Below, piece by piece: positions 1 to 12,168 of a DNA stretch of 64,000 nucleotides. The stretch's first letter is position 1, and every line of letters begins with the position of its first letter. Below the pieces are notes generated by a model that was given only the letters and a program-made list of their open reading frames with translations, did no database searches and was not told the DNA's origin. Origin of the DNA: Apoderus coryli. Taxonomy: Eukaryota; Arthropoda; Insecta; Coleoptera; Attelabidae. The stretch covers positions 21,286,293 through 21,350,292 of the forward strand of contig OU452203.1 in assembly GCA_911728435.2 (NCBI GenBank). Reading direction: 5' to 3'. The position numbers and the translations under genes are program-made.

Positions 1-984
1 GTACCGGAGCGGGCGGATGTTGTTGAACTAGACTCTTGTCTCAAGGTCTCTTTGCGTTGATCGTGCGATCATCCGTTCGGCCGTGTTGGTTGTTTGTTGG
101 CAAAGTGAGAGCCCCAGCCATGGGAACGCAGGAAGTGTGACGAAGAGATGATGATTATTGTTTTACCGTCGGTTAACAGCACAGTGCCGGACTTAAGATA
201 ATATTCACGCTAGTTGAAATGTTTTGTTCGTTTGGTAATAATAAAATACTCACGATAATAATTGTCAATATTGAGATTAGTAAACTTCTCTTGTTGCAAA
301 GGTTACTCTTAGAATATTAAAAAATGCAAGTGGCATATTATTTAATTTTTTTGTCATACGCTTCCAAAAATTGCTATTTTACGGGCTCATTTAAGTCCTC
401 GGCTGACGCCTCGTCCGGAATCAACAATACTTGTATAACAACTATTATGTTGGTGTTCCTCTCGAATCCTATTGTCTAGCCTTGACAAATTGAGGGTAAA
501 TAGTAACAGGAACATCTACAAATATTTCCTCAGTGCTCTCCGCAAATCGCTTGTTTACAATCCTGACAATAGTTGGTGGTCATGCGCCGTTTTTGGCTCG
601 AGCAGTAAAAACAACTTTTTATCTTCTTTTCCTTGAAGTCGTTTGAAGCTATGACTTGACGAAGATTTCGACGTAAATTGACGCAATTATACCTATGAAG
701 CATCCATGGTTTGGCAAGGCAGATGCTTCAATCAACTATAAACTATTGCCTAGACAAAGGCTTTTGTCCTTTTTTAAAGTAAAAAATAAAATCAAATATA
801 AAATTAGGATAAAATGTCGTATATTTATATATTTCAAAACTATATATTCGAAATAAGTAAGTAAGGAAACAAAAACTCAAGAGAGAGGCTAATGGATAAA
901 ATAAAAAGGGAGCATCTATAATAGTGCCAAATTCCTTTTGTTTATAGATTGAGTTTGTTGAGAGTTTCCTTTACGTAGAAAAAC
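1..984. other. Non-coding DNA, probable intron/upstream region of MEX3-type gene
   Basis: No coding region is recognised. The first 180 bases are less A+T rich than what follows and could be an untranslated exon or repeat, but there is no open frame of note. The KH1 start expected for the MEX3 gene (the residues before its GxxG loop) is not found here, so the first coding exon of that gene is probably left of the window. This is inference from absence. Confidence 0.35.
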
Positions 985-2884
985 CGAATTCAAGACTGGT
1001 TTACACCTGAAATTAGGCAAATGCGCGAAACACTTGCGTTATTGCGAGGACTGTCTACACAGTGTCCACAAATTGAAGGTATAAAAGACATGGTTCGCTC
1101 TCATCGTAACTCGTATAGATCTCATATTAAAATGGCAAAAAAAATGCGAACGATACGTATATTGCAGATGGTTCTAATATTGCCAGGGCTACATGGGATA
1201 TTATCAACCATAAAAGGAATAGTTCTGCTACCCAACAATCATTAACAAATCTTACTGCTGATGATTTCAATACATATTTTACCAATATTGCGGAAACTTT
1301 TACCCATGACTTATCCTCAAATATCAGTCCACTGGATTTGTTGTCTATTGACATTCCTGGCAATTTTGAGTTTAATGAAATATCTTTTATTGAGATGAGA
1401 GATATAATAAACTGTTTTAAAAATAAAAGCTCGAAAGACATTTTTGATTTGAATATCGTAATCATTAAATATAAAGGATATAATAATTATACCATTGACA
1501 ATATTGATTAATTTGGCGATCTCATCCGGTATGTTTCCGAGTTGTCTGAAATTTAGCAAAATTATACCGTTATTCAAAAAAGGATCTCCAGATGAATTGA
1601 ACAACTATCGCCCTATTTCTATAGTGCCTGTTCTAGGCAAAATTTTTGAAAAGATACTCTTTAAACAATTAGCCAACTATTTTGAAAGAAATAATTTATT
1701 TTCTCCGAAACAATTTGGATTTAGACCGAAACTTAACACCGTTTCAGCTATAGAAAACTTTATAAATAGCGTTATAACCGCTTTTGAGAATAGAAGGCTT
1801 GTGGGGGCTTCTTTTCTTGATTTAATAAAGGCGTTTAATTGCGTCTCACACGATATCTTGTTGGGTAAACTGGAGCGATACGGTATGAGTGCGAATTCGA
1901 TTCGTTTGCTGAGTTCCTATCTCACTGGTAGGAATGTTGTAACGATGTTTGAATCAAAGTCTTCTCAGCGCTTGTTGACCTCTTGTGGAGTCCCACAGGG
2001 CTCGGTGCTCGGACCTCTATTGTTTTTGATTTTCATTAATGATTTACCGCTACATCTGCCATGCTCTGACCTGACATTGTTTGCAGACGATTCAACTATT
2101 GTCGATGTTGAACTGTCGAGTGATGTTCTGGCCTCAAGTATGATTAATTCACAGTCGAGGGCTGCGGACTGGTTTGCAGCTAACAAACTCTGTATGAATG
2201 CCAATAAAACAGCTACTAAAATATTTACATTACGTGAGACGGATGTTGCTGTTTCTGATGGCCTGGTAAAGTTTTGTTGCGAAGCTTGAAGGGTGAAGTC
2301 TCTTTTAATGTTTTGAAATCAGCATATTATGGCCTTTTTCACAGTGTGGCTTCATATGCTTTGTCAATTTGGGGACACTCTTGTCATGCTAGTCGGGTAT
2401 TCGCAATCCAAAGACGAGTGGTTCGAATAATGACAGATTTAAAGTTTAGAGAGGATGTCAGACCTAAATTTAAAGAATGTAAAATAATTACACTCCCGTG
2501 TCTCTATATCTACAATTCAATTATGTATGTGACAAATAATTACAATCTGTACATAAGGCATGATGAAGTTCACAACCACAATGCCAGAAACAAAAATGAC
2601 ATTCTTCCTGAATATATGAGGTTGGGTAGAAGCAGAAATTCTGTGAATTATTATGGTCCCACATGCTATAATCATTTGCCAGATAGTTTGAAAACACTGA
2701 GCCTTGCAATGTTCAAAAATAGATTAAAAAACTACTTAATTGACCAGGCTTTTTACTCCATTGATGAATTCCTCAGCAATGACTGTCTGTTTTTATGTTG
2801 TGTTATGTAATATTTTAATATTTAATATGACTTGTGTAAACCTTTTTTGGTAATGACATGTAATGACAATAAATAAATAAATAA
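985..2884 (+). mobile_element. Degenerate non-LTR retrotransposon (LINE, CR1/jockey-like), 5'-truncated
   Basis: Translation in shifting frames gives the region before the RT and then a reverse transcriptase (about 1495-2289) with NNYRPISIVPVLGKIFEK, the motif GVPQGSVLGPLLF and an FADD catalytic box (about 2080-2095). After a frame break near 2270 comes the C-terminal domain (about 2274-2810), with SIWGHSCHASRVFAIQRRVVRI and a KNYLIDQAFYSIDEF ending. The upstream part (985-1490) reads WFTPEIRQMRETL and then WDIINHKRN after a frameshift. The stretch normally linking the catalytic box to the C-terminal domain is missing at about 2265-2285, so this copy carries an internal deletion. An A-rich AATAAATAAA tail follows at about 2866-2900. 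No endonuclease domain is seen, so the copy is 5'-truncated and dead. The clade assignment is tentative. Confidence 0.88.
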
Positions 2885-4969
2885 AATAAATAAAAATAAA
2901 TTCAACGATAAATTATATTGACATTCGTACTGAATACGGTCCATAAAATTAAAACACATTGAAGGTTCTTTCTATGGAAGCAGACAAAAGAATAAAATAA
3001 TATATAATGTATAGTATTTTATAGTACATAATAGTGAAGTTAATAAACAATACATTGACTTGGTTTTATATTAAAAGTTTAGTAGTAGTATATTTGACTC
3101 AATTTTAACTAATTAAGCGCTTCATTATTAATTAATTAATAAAATTAACCAGTCATCAAACAAACCTATACATATATTATATATACAGGGTGATTCATTA
3201 TGGTTTCCACAAACGAAAACTGGAGATTCCCGAAAGTAATTTAAGCATTTTTTGCCATTGAACCGATGTCCATAGTGGTCAAATTAACTTTTTTGTTCAT
3301 TTCACAAACCGAGTTTGACAAAATTTTACATGCATTTGGGGACCGATAACCTAAAATAATCTGCATGATTTTGGCTTTCATTAACTGTTCATTGGCGTAG
3401 AGATAGGGAGCAATTTATAAGCTACAAAAAAATCTCAGACCACTTTTTTTTGGATTGTGAGCATCTCTAAAGTTCATTGCTGTTTACGGTTTTGCCGTGT
3501 TATCAGATGAGATCGGCTCATGTCCGGCAGCTGTTTCGGATTCAAAATTAAAATTCTACATCGTCAGTTTCAACAGCATTAAAAAACCAACAGTTTTTTT
3601 CACATATGCACTTATTTTTTCAGGTTATGTTTGAATTAGACTTTTTATAAGTAGAACAAATGCTGTTTTTTGAAACTCCCCTGTAGATTAGCATAGATGG
3701 AATATTCTTGTACATGTTAGTGTGTAAATATACACGTATATAAATGTACTGCGACCTTGAGTAGCTCTTCTTTTCTGTTTTTTTTATTTTCATTTATTTT
3801 TATATATACAAAAAAAACTTGACGTTACAATATACAAAGTTTTTCACATAAAAACAATGCTTACATTATATGGGTAACGAAAGGGTGTAAACGATTCAGT
3901 GTCAATTTTAATACGTTGTTGAGCAGAATGGAATTCTCTCCATCTGAATGAATATAAAAATCGGATGATCATTCGAATGATTTTTCACTTGAATCGTTCT
4001 GATTCGATTTATGGGTTATTTCTTCGTCTCTTTTAATCTTACTTAACACCGATTATATTCGAATTAATCATTCACATTCTTTCTCAAAGGAAGATGAACC
4101 GAAAAACCTCCTATTTTCTAAAAATGATGTCAGAATTCTCGAAAAAAAAAGCGTTTTGACTAAAACTTTCCGTTGATCACCCCGTTCGAACGTCTATGGT
4201 TGCAATTTAATTCAGCAGTGTATGGCTAACAAATGTTTCTATTTAGAGAAATAACTATGTGAAATTTCACTCCAATGGCTAAAGGCTAAGCTAAGCCGCC
4301 ATCTTTCAAAACCGGTAACTCCTTTCGGAAGCAATTTCGAATTTGTGGCTTTCGTTTGGTCGAATAGTTTCTGAACACCCTATGTAGAGGATAAGGATAA
4401 TTTTGACGCGTGTTTTTAGTTCCTTAAACTATTAACATTTTAGTTCTGAACGTAGGTAGGTCAGTATAGATTTTATCTAAGTATTATACATTTGTCCATA
4501 TTTTTATTTCATAAGTCTAAGTTGAGGATCATCTTGTGAACATACCTGTATACTACAATATATAAAATAGGTGTTTGTCGTCCAAGCATTATTGTATTTC
4601 TGTAAGTAAATACCTTAAACATTTTTATATGTTGTTGCTTTTTTAGTTTATTTTTTTGTCATTTTTGCATATTATTATTATCATCCTAAGAAAACATAAT
4701 GATATGAAATATAGCGATAATTAAGATTAAGAAAAAAAATACGTCTATCTACTTGTCTGCCGCTTATACAGAATCTTTGTGATGAAAAAGATAAAGGGTC
4801 AAGGAAAGCCATCATAGTTGTTTCAGGGTTTTTAAGACCATTTATTTATATCCATTCATTGGTTAAACTCAGTAGCGCCCTGTTATCAATCTGTTGTGCT
4901 ATAGAAATCCAAATAGCTCTAAACTGACATAAAGCTGACAATTATTATTGTGGTTATCTAAAATTCCCA
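2885..4969. other. Intronic/intergenic repeat-rich DNA, no gene
   Basis: No gene is recognised. At 3186 a TA-flanked CAGGGTG end is visible, and at about 4376-4382 an opposite-facing CACCCTA. Together they could bound one 1.2-kb non-autonomous element, but the termini match over only a few bases. The rest is A+T-rich sequence without open frames. Confidence 0.35.
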
Positions 4970-5095
4970 AGGTTAGACTGTTTTTGTAATAGAATTCCCC
5001 GTGGCCAAGTCTGTCGAAGCTCGCGAGAAATCCGTATAAACAACGTCGACCTGACCACCTCCGTCCAAATTCTCTGACAAAAATTGAGTGATAAT
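4970..5095 (-). mobile_element. Short LINE fragment (reverse transcriptase), related to the 12.7-14.3 kb copy
   Basis: On the minus strand this stretch resembles the segment at about 13960-14050. Both carry the block rendered SFDRLGHG here and AFDRLDHG there, and the surrounding bases (GTATAAACAACGTCGACCTG here) match closely. It is only a fragment of an RT coding region with a broken frame, in the same orientation as the longer copy. Confidence 0.7.
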
Positions 5096-5470
5096 GCCTA
5101 GATGTTGAGATATTTTGGTTTTGGGTATCTTTTTTTTTTTTTTCTAGCGAGTTTCCACAATCTTCGATGTTGATAAACAATTTTTAAGAGCATTAAGTTT
5201 AACTCTATGAGTACCTTCAGTATGTGATGCTGTATCTTTCTAAACCAGGCTAAGAAAAAAACGTCAGTATATTTACAATATTTTAAATATTTATCATAGC
5301 ATCCATATAATAAATCAAATTCTTAGGTAATGTTATCTGAAAGGTATTAATAACATCATTGGCGTACTTTACAATATAAAATGAAAGGATTACGTAAAAA
5401 AGCACCTCCACAACACTTCTATCATCAGCTATGTTCAGTTTGAGTATTATCAATTGCTGATGTTGTTTTA

Positions 5471-6759
5471 TTGGGTCTGCCAGATAACTTTTTTTTTGAA
5501 AATGCTATAAAAGAAAAACTGCTGAATATTTTCTCAAATTTCTTTTTTTATTTGAAAGTACAATCCTTCCGGTTAATAATGACAAATAATTTCATTCAAA
5601 TGGCTGCATCGGCTGGCCATGCAGTAGCCTACACGATCGGTCCAATTTTTAAGCACATTATCGATTGTGTGCAGCTGTATTTCACCAATGGCTTCACGAA
5701 TATTGTCCTTTAAAGCGTCAATTGTCGGCGTAACACTTATCTTTGACGGCACCCCACAAATAATAGTCCAACGGTGTCAAATCGCAGCTCCGAGGTGGCC
5801 AAACGACATCAGCTCTGCGGCTGATAATGCGATCTTCAAAAACAGGGCGCAAAACATCGAGTGTAGCTTCGGCTGTGTGGCACGTAGCGCCGTCTTGTTG
5901 AAACCAAATGTTGCCAATATCCTCCTCTTCAATTTTTGTGAACAAAAATTCGTTCAACATGGCCCGATAACGATCGCCATTGACTGTAACGGCCACTCCT
6001 TGCTCATTTTCGAAGAAAAATGGCCCAATTATGCCTCCGGACCAAAATCCGCACCAAACAGTGACTCGTTTTGAGTGCATCGGCTTTTCAAAGTATGCGT
6101 GCGGGTTTTCTGTGCCCCAAGTGCGACAATTTTGCTTGTTTACATACCCGCCAAGATCAAAATGAGCTTAATCTGAAAAGATGATTTTTTTGGCAAAATC
6201 GGCATCTTCTGTAAGTCGATCGCAGGCCCACTGAGCGAAGCGAAAACGCATTGGATGGTCAGTTGGCTTCAACTCCTGAACCAATTGGACTTTGTATGGC
6301 GTCATACCAAGGTCTTTATGCAAAATTCGTCTCAATGATGTCTCCGATATATTCAATTGTTGAGACCGACGGTGAATTGATGTTGATGGCGCTTCACGCA
6401 CACTTTCTGCCACAGAAGCAATATTCTCGGGTGTACGCACTGTTTTTGGCTTTTCACGCTTTGGTTTATCGATGAGGATGCCAGTTTCTTTCATTTTTTC
6501 ACGAGATAACGAACATACGGAGCTGACGGTGCTTCTCTTCTTCCAAAATCCGTACGCAATTTTCGCACACATTCTGCAACATTACCATAATTTTAAAAGT
6601 AATGTCGCAATATTTCCCAGCGTTGTTCAAGCGTATACACAACCATATTCGTTCAGCGGAAGGATAAAACTAATTATCTGTCAAATCAGACATGAGCTAA
6701 GTGTTACCCTTCACGAAATGAGCACTAGTTGAAAAAAAAACGTTAGATGGCGGACCCGA
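5471..6759 (-). mobile_element. mariner-superfamily transposon, DD41D type, TIRs and TA duplications intact
   Basis: The ends form terminal inverted repeats: the left starts TTGGGTCTGCCAGATAAC at 5471; the right, read on the minus strand from 6759, starts TCGGGTCCGCCATCTAAC; both run into T-tracts. TA dinucleotides flank both ends (5469-5470 and 6760-6761), the target duplication of Tc1/mariner elements. The 1289-bp length is normal for a mariner. The single transposase gene inside is broken (separate entry). The 41-residue spacing between the second and third catalytic Asp places it with DD41D (rosa-like) mariners; that family name is recall, not a search. Confidence 0.9.
5573..6646 (-). pseudogene. 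DD41D mariner transposase, inactivated
   Basis: The reading starts at an ATG at 6646 with the residues VYTLEQRWEILRHYF and ends with a stop at 5573-5575 after NEIICHY. Family landmarks: an N-terminal helix-turn-helix region, the first catalytic Asp in IIFSD, the second in WFQQDGATCHT, the third in LTPLDYYLWG, and 41 residues between the last two. Damage: an in-frame TAA at about 6597; a one-base loss in the A-run near 6495; a GAA-to-TAA change immediately after the first catalytic Asp (6168-6170); and a frameshift near 5718 before the C-terminal REAIGEIQLHTIDNVLKNW part. No protein can be made, although few changes separate it from an open frame, which suggests fairly recent decay. Confidence 0.9.
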
Positions 6760-6761
6760 TA

Positions 6762-7617
6762 CATTATCTGCCGAATAATAGAAATAGTCATATGTTTCTT
6801 CTCTAAATCACGCATGTCATCCTCACTTAAGACTAGATCAGAGTACATGAGCGGCGGTGGCAGGAGCCGTTTTCTGTTATTTTTTGCTGATCAATTCAGC
6901 TACACTTGAATCCATAAGTAAACTACATATTAAGTATTTTTTTTCATTTTCAAAGTCGTCAGTTATCTCGGAGTAAAAGCATTTTATATATTATTCAAAA
7001 TATTAAATTCGAAACCTTTAAAGTTAAATTTGGGGTGTCTGATGACCTAAAAATGTAGTGTGCTGCCTTCTATGGAGGCCTTTGATGTTTGTTTCATTTT
7101 AAAGCTCCCAAATTCGCATTTTTGAGATAGCATGCTGCCTGCCGGCAGAGTTGATTGCTATATGCAATGTTACACTTCCGATAGTTGCCTCCATTTTGTG
7201 TCCCCCTTGTTTTATATCTAATTAAGTAATTTTAATAATGTGAAATTTAATTTATCCACTACAAAAATATTAAGGAAATATGATCAAAATAATTATTTTT
7301 ATCGCCGCCGCTGGTTTATTATCAACGACGATGTAACTATGGCGTTAATACAGCTGTTGCCTATTTGATACTTTTCTTTAGAAATATTAATGTAAATATT
7401 AGGTTAGGTAGCCTAGTTTGTTTCTTAACTGACGATGTTTATTGAGGTACGTATACGTACTTACACGGTTTATCATGTTTTTTTTCTTCTTTCGAAGAAA
7501 AATATCATTTCCGTTTTTAATTTATAAAAAAAAAAATCCTCAAGCATACCTATATGTCGTGATTATTATGAAAATTTTATTATTACTCGTGATGAACTGA
7601 ATAATCAGTTGGGGCCT
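6762..7617. other. Non-coding DNA without recognised features
   Basis: A+T-rich sequence with scattered GC-richer islands. No conserved open frame, repeat family or RNA gene was recognised. Confidence 0.3.
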
Positions 7618-7626
7618 CTCTGAGGG

Positions 7627-7689
7627 ACACTCACTTCTAGAAAATCCTATAGAAAGACACTCACTTCTGGAAAATCCTATAGAAAATCA
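7627..7689. repeat. Two-copy 32-bp tandem repeat
   Basis: The unit ACTCACTTCTAGAAAATCC...TATAGAAA occurs twice head to tail, the copies differing by A/G in the middle. No function is apparent. Confidence 0.7.
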
Positions 7690-8601
7690 GCTGATGTGGT
7701 GTTTGGTAGTGATAGGGAGCGTTGTCGGGTTGAGCAGAGCCTTGAGTTGGGCATCAATGGTCAAGGTGGGTCCCGAAAAAAACCAACAACGCTTTGAATG
7801 TTCTCGTCCGTTTGTTGAGCTCTCAAGTGAAGATAGGATGGTTAACAAGACTTCATGTAAGGGCATAAAAAAGGCACACCACACCAAGAATTTGAAGATC
7901 ACCAAGTCAGCCGGAAAACTATCTTTTGGGAATTCTATTAGTTGATTAAAAAGGAAGACTAAATATGTAACCCAACCCACCCACCATATAGTATTTACTT
8001 GTTCCGTGGGAGGAGATTTACGGGCGCAATCTCGGCGATTTGTTCATGAAGGTATAACCAAATTCCTTGATATATCAAAGAAGTTGCATATTTGTTTGTG
8101 TTTTATATAAGAACATATTTGTCATGACAAACAATGTTCTTATATAAATGTTACGTGAATACAACGTCGTTTACGACGCACCGGGTATATCTCCCGATTG
8201 TGCCCGAGTGGTAAAACGAACATAGACATATTTTTGTACTGCAATAGCGCGCCTTGTCACGTGACTATCGCTAGTCTGCATTCAACCCCCGATCTACCGC
8301 CACCCACTATACGTTGCTTACTCATCTCCCCTAAAGGGGATTTGGAGCGAAACCAAGTGAGAGAAAGCGAGACAGGACAAAGGCGTTGTACAATATGTTC
8401 CCAGCTTAAAACGTCTACCTCCATTCCCCTTTGGATATATACCTAATGTGGAGACCAAAAAGAAATTGCAACCCCTCTGTGTCTGTATGTACTGTCTCCA
8501 TACCCAACGAATCACCCTAATATTGTTATATAGGCAGCGATACTATTAAAGTAGTTGGTTTATTAATAAATCAAGCGTAATGGGGATGATTTAGTCTCCC
8601 C
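7690..8601. other. Non-coding DNA with a near-perfect palindrome; possible LTR-like stretch
   Basis: At 8102-8148 there is a palindrome: outer arms of 15 bp (TTTATATAAGAACAT and its complement) around an inner palindrome centred on GTCATGAC. The following 400 bases (to about 8560) contain a TATATA-type promoter-like site and a polyadenylation-like AATAAA near 8566, which would suit a solo LTR, but no paired repeat or primer-binding site was found. No coding region is supported. Confidence 0.4.
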
Positions 8602-8615
8602 CAAAGTAATTTCGA

Positions 8616-10084
8616 TTATTATTTATTATATTTAGTAATCATAAAAGCAGAAATGATCTCGGCACAAGAGCTATAATCGTTCGATTTAGATTCGGAATCA
8701 AAGTCATAAACATAACTTTGTCTTATTGGGAATAAAATAGGCCCCACTCCACAAAAAATATTTATTTTCAAATGTAACCTCAAAAAGATGCTCTTTTCAA
8801 AAGACGTCATGAAATGTATTAAAAAATGACCTCACAAAGGGTTATTGTACAAATCGTTTCGATATCAGTTCCGAAATCCTCATGTAGTTTATTTTGCTTC
8901 AGAGAACCTGTTTAGAGTAATGTCTTTGCATTTTCAACGACCTGTATATTGTGTAAAATACATTTATTATTATTATTTATTATATTTAGTAATCATAAAA
9001 GCAGAAATTAAATCGGCACAAGAGCTATAATCGTTCGATTTAGATTCGGAATCAAAGTCATAAACATAACTTTGTCTTATTGGGAATAAAATAGGCCCCA
9101 CTCCACAAAAAATATTTATTTTCAAATGTAACCTCAAAAAGATGCTCTTTTCAAAAGACGTCATGAAATGTATTAAAAAATGACCTCACAAAGGGTTATT
9201 GTACAAATCGTTTCGATATCAGTTCCGAAATCCTCATGTAGTTTATTTTGCTTCAGAGAACCTGTTTAGAGTAATGTCTTTGCATTTTCAACGACCTGTA
9301 TATTGTGTAAAATACATTTATTATTATTATCTATTATATTTAGTAATCATAAAAGCAGAAATGAACTCGGCACAAGAACTAGAATCGTTCGATTTAGATT
9401 CGGAATCAAAATAATAAATGCTGTCAACATAAGTTTGTCTTATTGCGAATAAAATACGCCCCAGTCCACAAAAAATATTTATTTTAAAATAAACTCAATC
9501 ATGAAACCTCAAAAAGAAGCTCTTTTCAAAAGACATTATGAAATGTATTAAAAAATGACCTCACAAAGGGTTATTGTGCAAATCGTTTCGATATCAGTTC
9601 CGAAATCCTCATGTAGTTTATTTTGCTTCACAGAACCTGTTTAGAGTAATGTTTTTGCATTTTCAACGACCTGTATATTGTGTAAAATACATTTATTATT
9701 ATTATCTATTATATTTAGTAATCATAAAAGCAGAAATGAACTCGGCACAAGAGCTATAATCGTTCGATTTAGATTCGGAATCAAAGTCATAAATGCTGTC
9801 AACATAACTTTGTCTTATTGCGAATAAAATACGCCCCAGTCCACAAAAAATATTTATTTTAAAATAAACTCAATCATGAAACCTCAAAAAGAAGCTCTTT
9901 TCAAAAGACATTATGAAATGTATTAAAAAATGACCTCACAAATGGTTATTGTGCAAATCGTTTCGATATCAGTTCCGAAATCCTCATGTAGTTTATTTTG
10001 CTTCACAGAACCTGTTTAGAGTAATGTTTTTTCATTTTCAACGACCTGTATATTGTGTAAAATATATTATTATTATATTTAATC
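8616..10084. repeat. Tandem array of about four 354-375 bp units
   Basis: The landmark TTTAGTAATCATAAAAGCAG recurs at 8631, 8985, 9339 and 9714, with a decayed start at about 10077. Spacings are 354, 354, 375 and about 363. Units 1 and 2 are nearly identical; units 3 and 4 carry the same insertions (for example AATGCTGTCAAC), so the array grew in at least two steps. Short open frames in the units are not genes: they recur only because the DNA repeats. Confidence 0.93.
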
Positions 10085-11465
10085 AACCACGGTATATATT
10101 ATGAAAAGGCAGCTGTTTAGTCGTTTAGCAAAAGGGACTTGCGAGGACGGGAAACAAAACAACATCGAACATGTGGTTGTTAAAAAAAAATGGAGCCTCG
10201 AACCTTCTGTCTCGTGAAGAGCAGATGATAGTTTATTATAATACATGGAAAATAAAAAAAAACGCTCTGTTTTGCAGCTGCCGAATATATTTAAAAACAA
10301 AAATGACTACCTAACTGCCTATATACCCTTACATTTGGCCTTAACCTCGTCTCGTCTCGCCTGGCTGTACCAATTAACTTTTCTACTAATATTACGAGGG
10401 CTTGTAACTTTTTTTTTTTGCTAATCCAACACATTCAATATTTACAAGTAAAGAATAAGTTTACTTCTGTCTTTTCATAAATGCTTCACACATTTAGGGG
10501 ATACGTTCCTTTTTTTTTTCTACATAAAACGTGATTTACCGAAGTACCCTGTAGGAATTATTCAAGTAATTTTAAAGAAATTAAAATAAGTGTACCAAAA
10601 AAAACTAACCTAAGTGCCGTGCAGTATGTATGCCTATGCAGATCTACAAAACACTCTCTAAGAATAAATTTCAAATAAAATGTCAAAATTCTGGCCATCA
10701 TCCAGAACTACGGTCGACGAGTCGAGAGATGTTCCTTGTTCTTTTTTATCTGTTTTGTTTTATTTGTAACAAATTTTAAAATAGGAATTAAAATAGAGGT
10801 ACAAAACAATTATTAATCCAAAAATGAAAGTTAAACTCAAATAATTCATGCAAACAAAAATGAGTCTCTAATAATTGTTTTTGGAAATAGATAGTTTGTT
10901 TTGCATCTTTAATTTGAATGTCTAAATCATACCGTAGAACGGCGAATTCTGATTGATACACAATCACAAGCAGTCGTCGCAGATCATTCCTCATCACGCA
11001 TATTGTCAAAAGCCGAATGTTCGAAAAGGCTTTCTTTTAATTTGAAGGCATTAAGGACCTCACTGAGCTTCAGTATGCTGTTGTCTTTTGCCTTTTTGGG
11101 CCATCAAATGCGTATCACTTTTTAATCAGGTGATATAATACGAATCTTTAAGTACTTGTTTATGGAAAGTGAATTGTCGCCACTGTCAGTAGTCCTTAAT
11201 AAGAGAGCGCCTTCTTTCTGAAATAAGGATCAGTATACGTCATTATATAGGCGTTGAGGATGTCACGAAGAAAAAGGATGTCTATCTGATTTAGGTCAGA
11301 TTAGCCCTATAATTATCTCAATTTGACTATGTTCATGTTCCGTTTGCTTCATTCAAAGTTGTTCTCTGTTTTCGCTAAAGATCACTAAATTCCTAGTTCT
11401 CCATGTTGGGGCCTATCGAGTTAGTTTAGTACCAGGATCTCCAGTTCCCGAATTTGGTTTAAATA
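10085..11465. other. Non-coding DNA, no feature recognised
   Basis: No convincing coding sequence, RNA gene or repeat boundary was seen between the tandem array and the palindromic mariner derivative. The longest open stretches on the minus strand have no recognisable protein motif. Confidence 0.3.
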
Positions 11466-12168
11466 CGATGCATGTTTTTTAAGTAAGTACCGTTTTGGAA
11501 TTAAAAAAAGACGTGCAAAGATATCGCAATAATTTTATGTTTACATGAAAGCCTGTACCTTAATCTACTTTTCTACATAATTTTCGTGAATATTGAGGCA
11601 CTTGTCATAACGTGGCACCAGTTTTTGAATACCCTCCTCATAAAATTCTGCCGCCTGACGCTGCATTGATTGTCTCATTACGAGGCAGAAACTCCACTAG
11701 CAATACTCCTTTTCTGTCCCAAAAATCTGTGCACATGATTTTCCGGGCAGAAATTGTTTGCTTAAACTTCACTCTTTTGGGTGATGATGAATGTCGCCAT
11801 TCCATGGATTGTTGTTTCGATTCTGGTGTGACGTAGGCCACCCATGTTTCGTCACCACTAACAATTTGGTCTAAAAAATCTTCACCTTCATTGTGGTACC
11901 GCTCAAGGAAAGTCAATGCACTGCCTAAACGTTGGGTTTTGTGCAAATCCGTCAACATTTTTGGAACAAACAAGTCAGGCGGCAGAATTTTATGAGGAGG
12001 GTATTCAAAAACTGGTGCCACGTTATGACAAGTGCCTCAATATTCACGGAAATTATGTAGAAAAGTAGATTAAAGTACAGGCTTTCATGTAAAAATAAAA
12101 TTATTGCGATATCTTTGCACGTCTTTTTTTAATTCCAAAACGGTACTTACTTAAAAAAACATGCCTCG
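11466..12168. mobile_element. Palindromic (fold-back) mariner derivative with about 190-bp inverted arms
   Basis: Left arm 11471-11659 and right arm 11974-12163 are inverted copies with only a handful of differences. Both arms encode the mariner transposase C-terminus (EEGIQKLVPRYDKCLNIHG followed by a stop), so the element's 5' end has been replaced by an inverted copy of its own 3' end. TA dinucleotides at 11464-11465 and 12169-12170 flank CGAKGCATG termini, as expected if the palindrome was itself mobilised. The roughly 314-bp centre is an antisense piece of transposase (separate entry). Confidence 0.92.
11660..11973 (-). pseudogene. mariner transposase core fragment, internally deleted
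   Basis: The minus strand reads LFVPKMLTDLHKTQRLGSAL, then QIVSGDETWVAYVTPESKQQ with the first catalytic Asp, then KIMCTDFWDRKGVLLVEFLP, stopping at PRNETINA. The segment with the second and third catalytic Asp residues is deleted at about 11660-11668, where the sequence jumps out of frame into the C-terminal arm. It cannot encode an active transposase; any mobility would depend on an enzyme supplied elsewhere. Confidence 0.9.

Noticed and set aside
7940..8600. Solo LTR of an LTR retrotransposon
   Set aside because: No matching second copy, no TG...CA boundary with target duplication and no primer-binding site could be shown.
8619..9759. Repeated 60-70 residue open frames on both strands
   Set aside because: They recur only because the DNA is a tandem array and have no protein-like motif; they are not genes.
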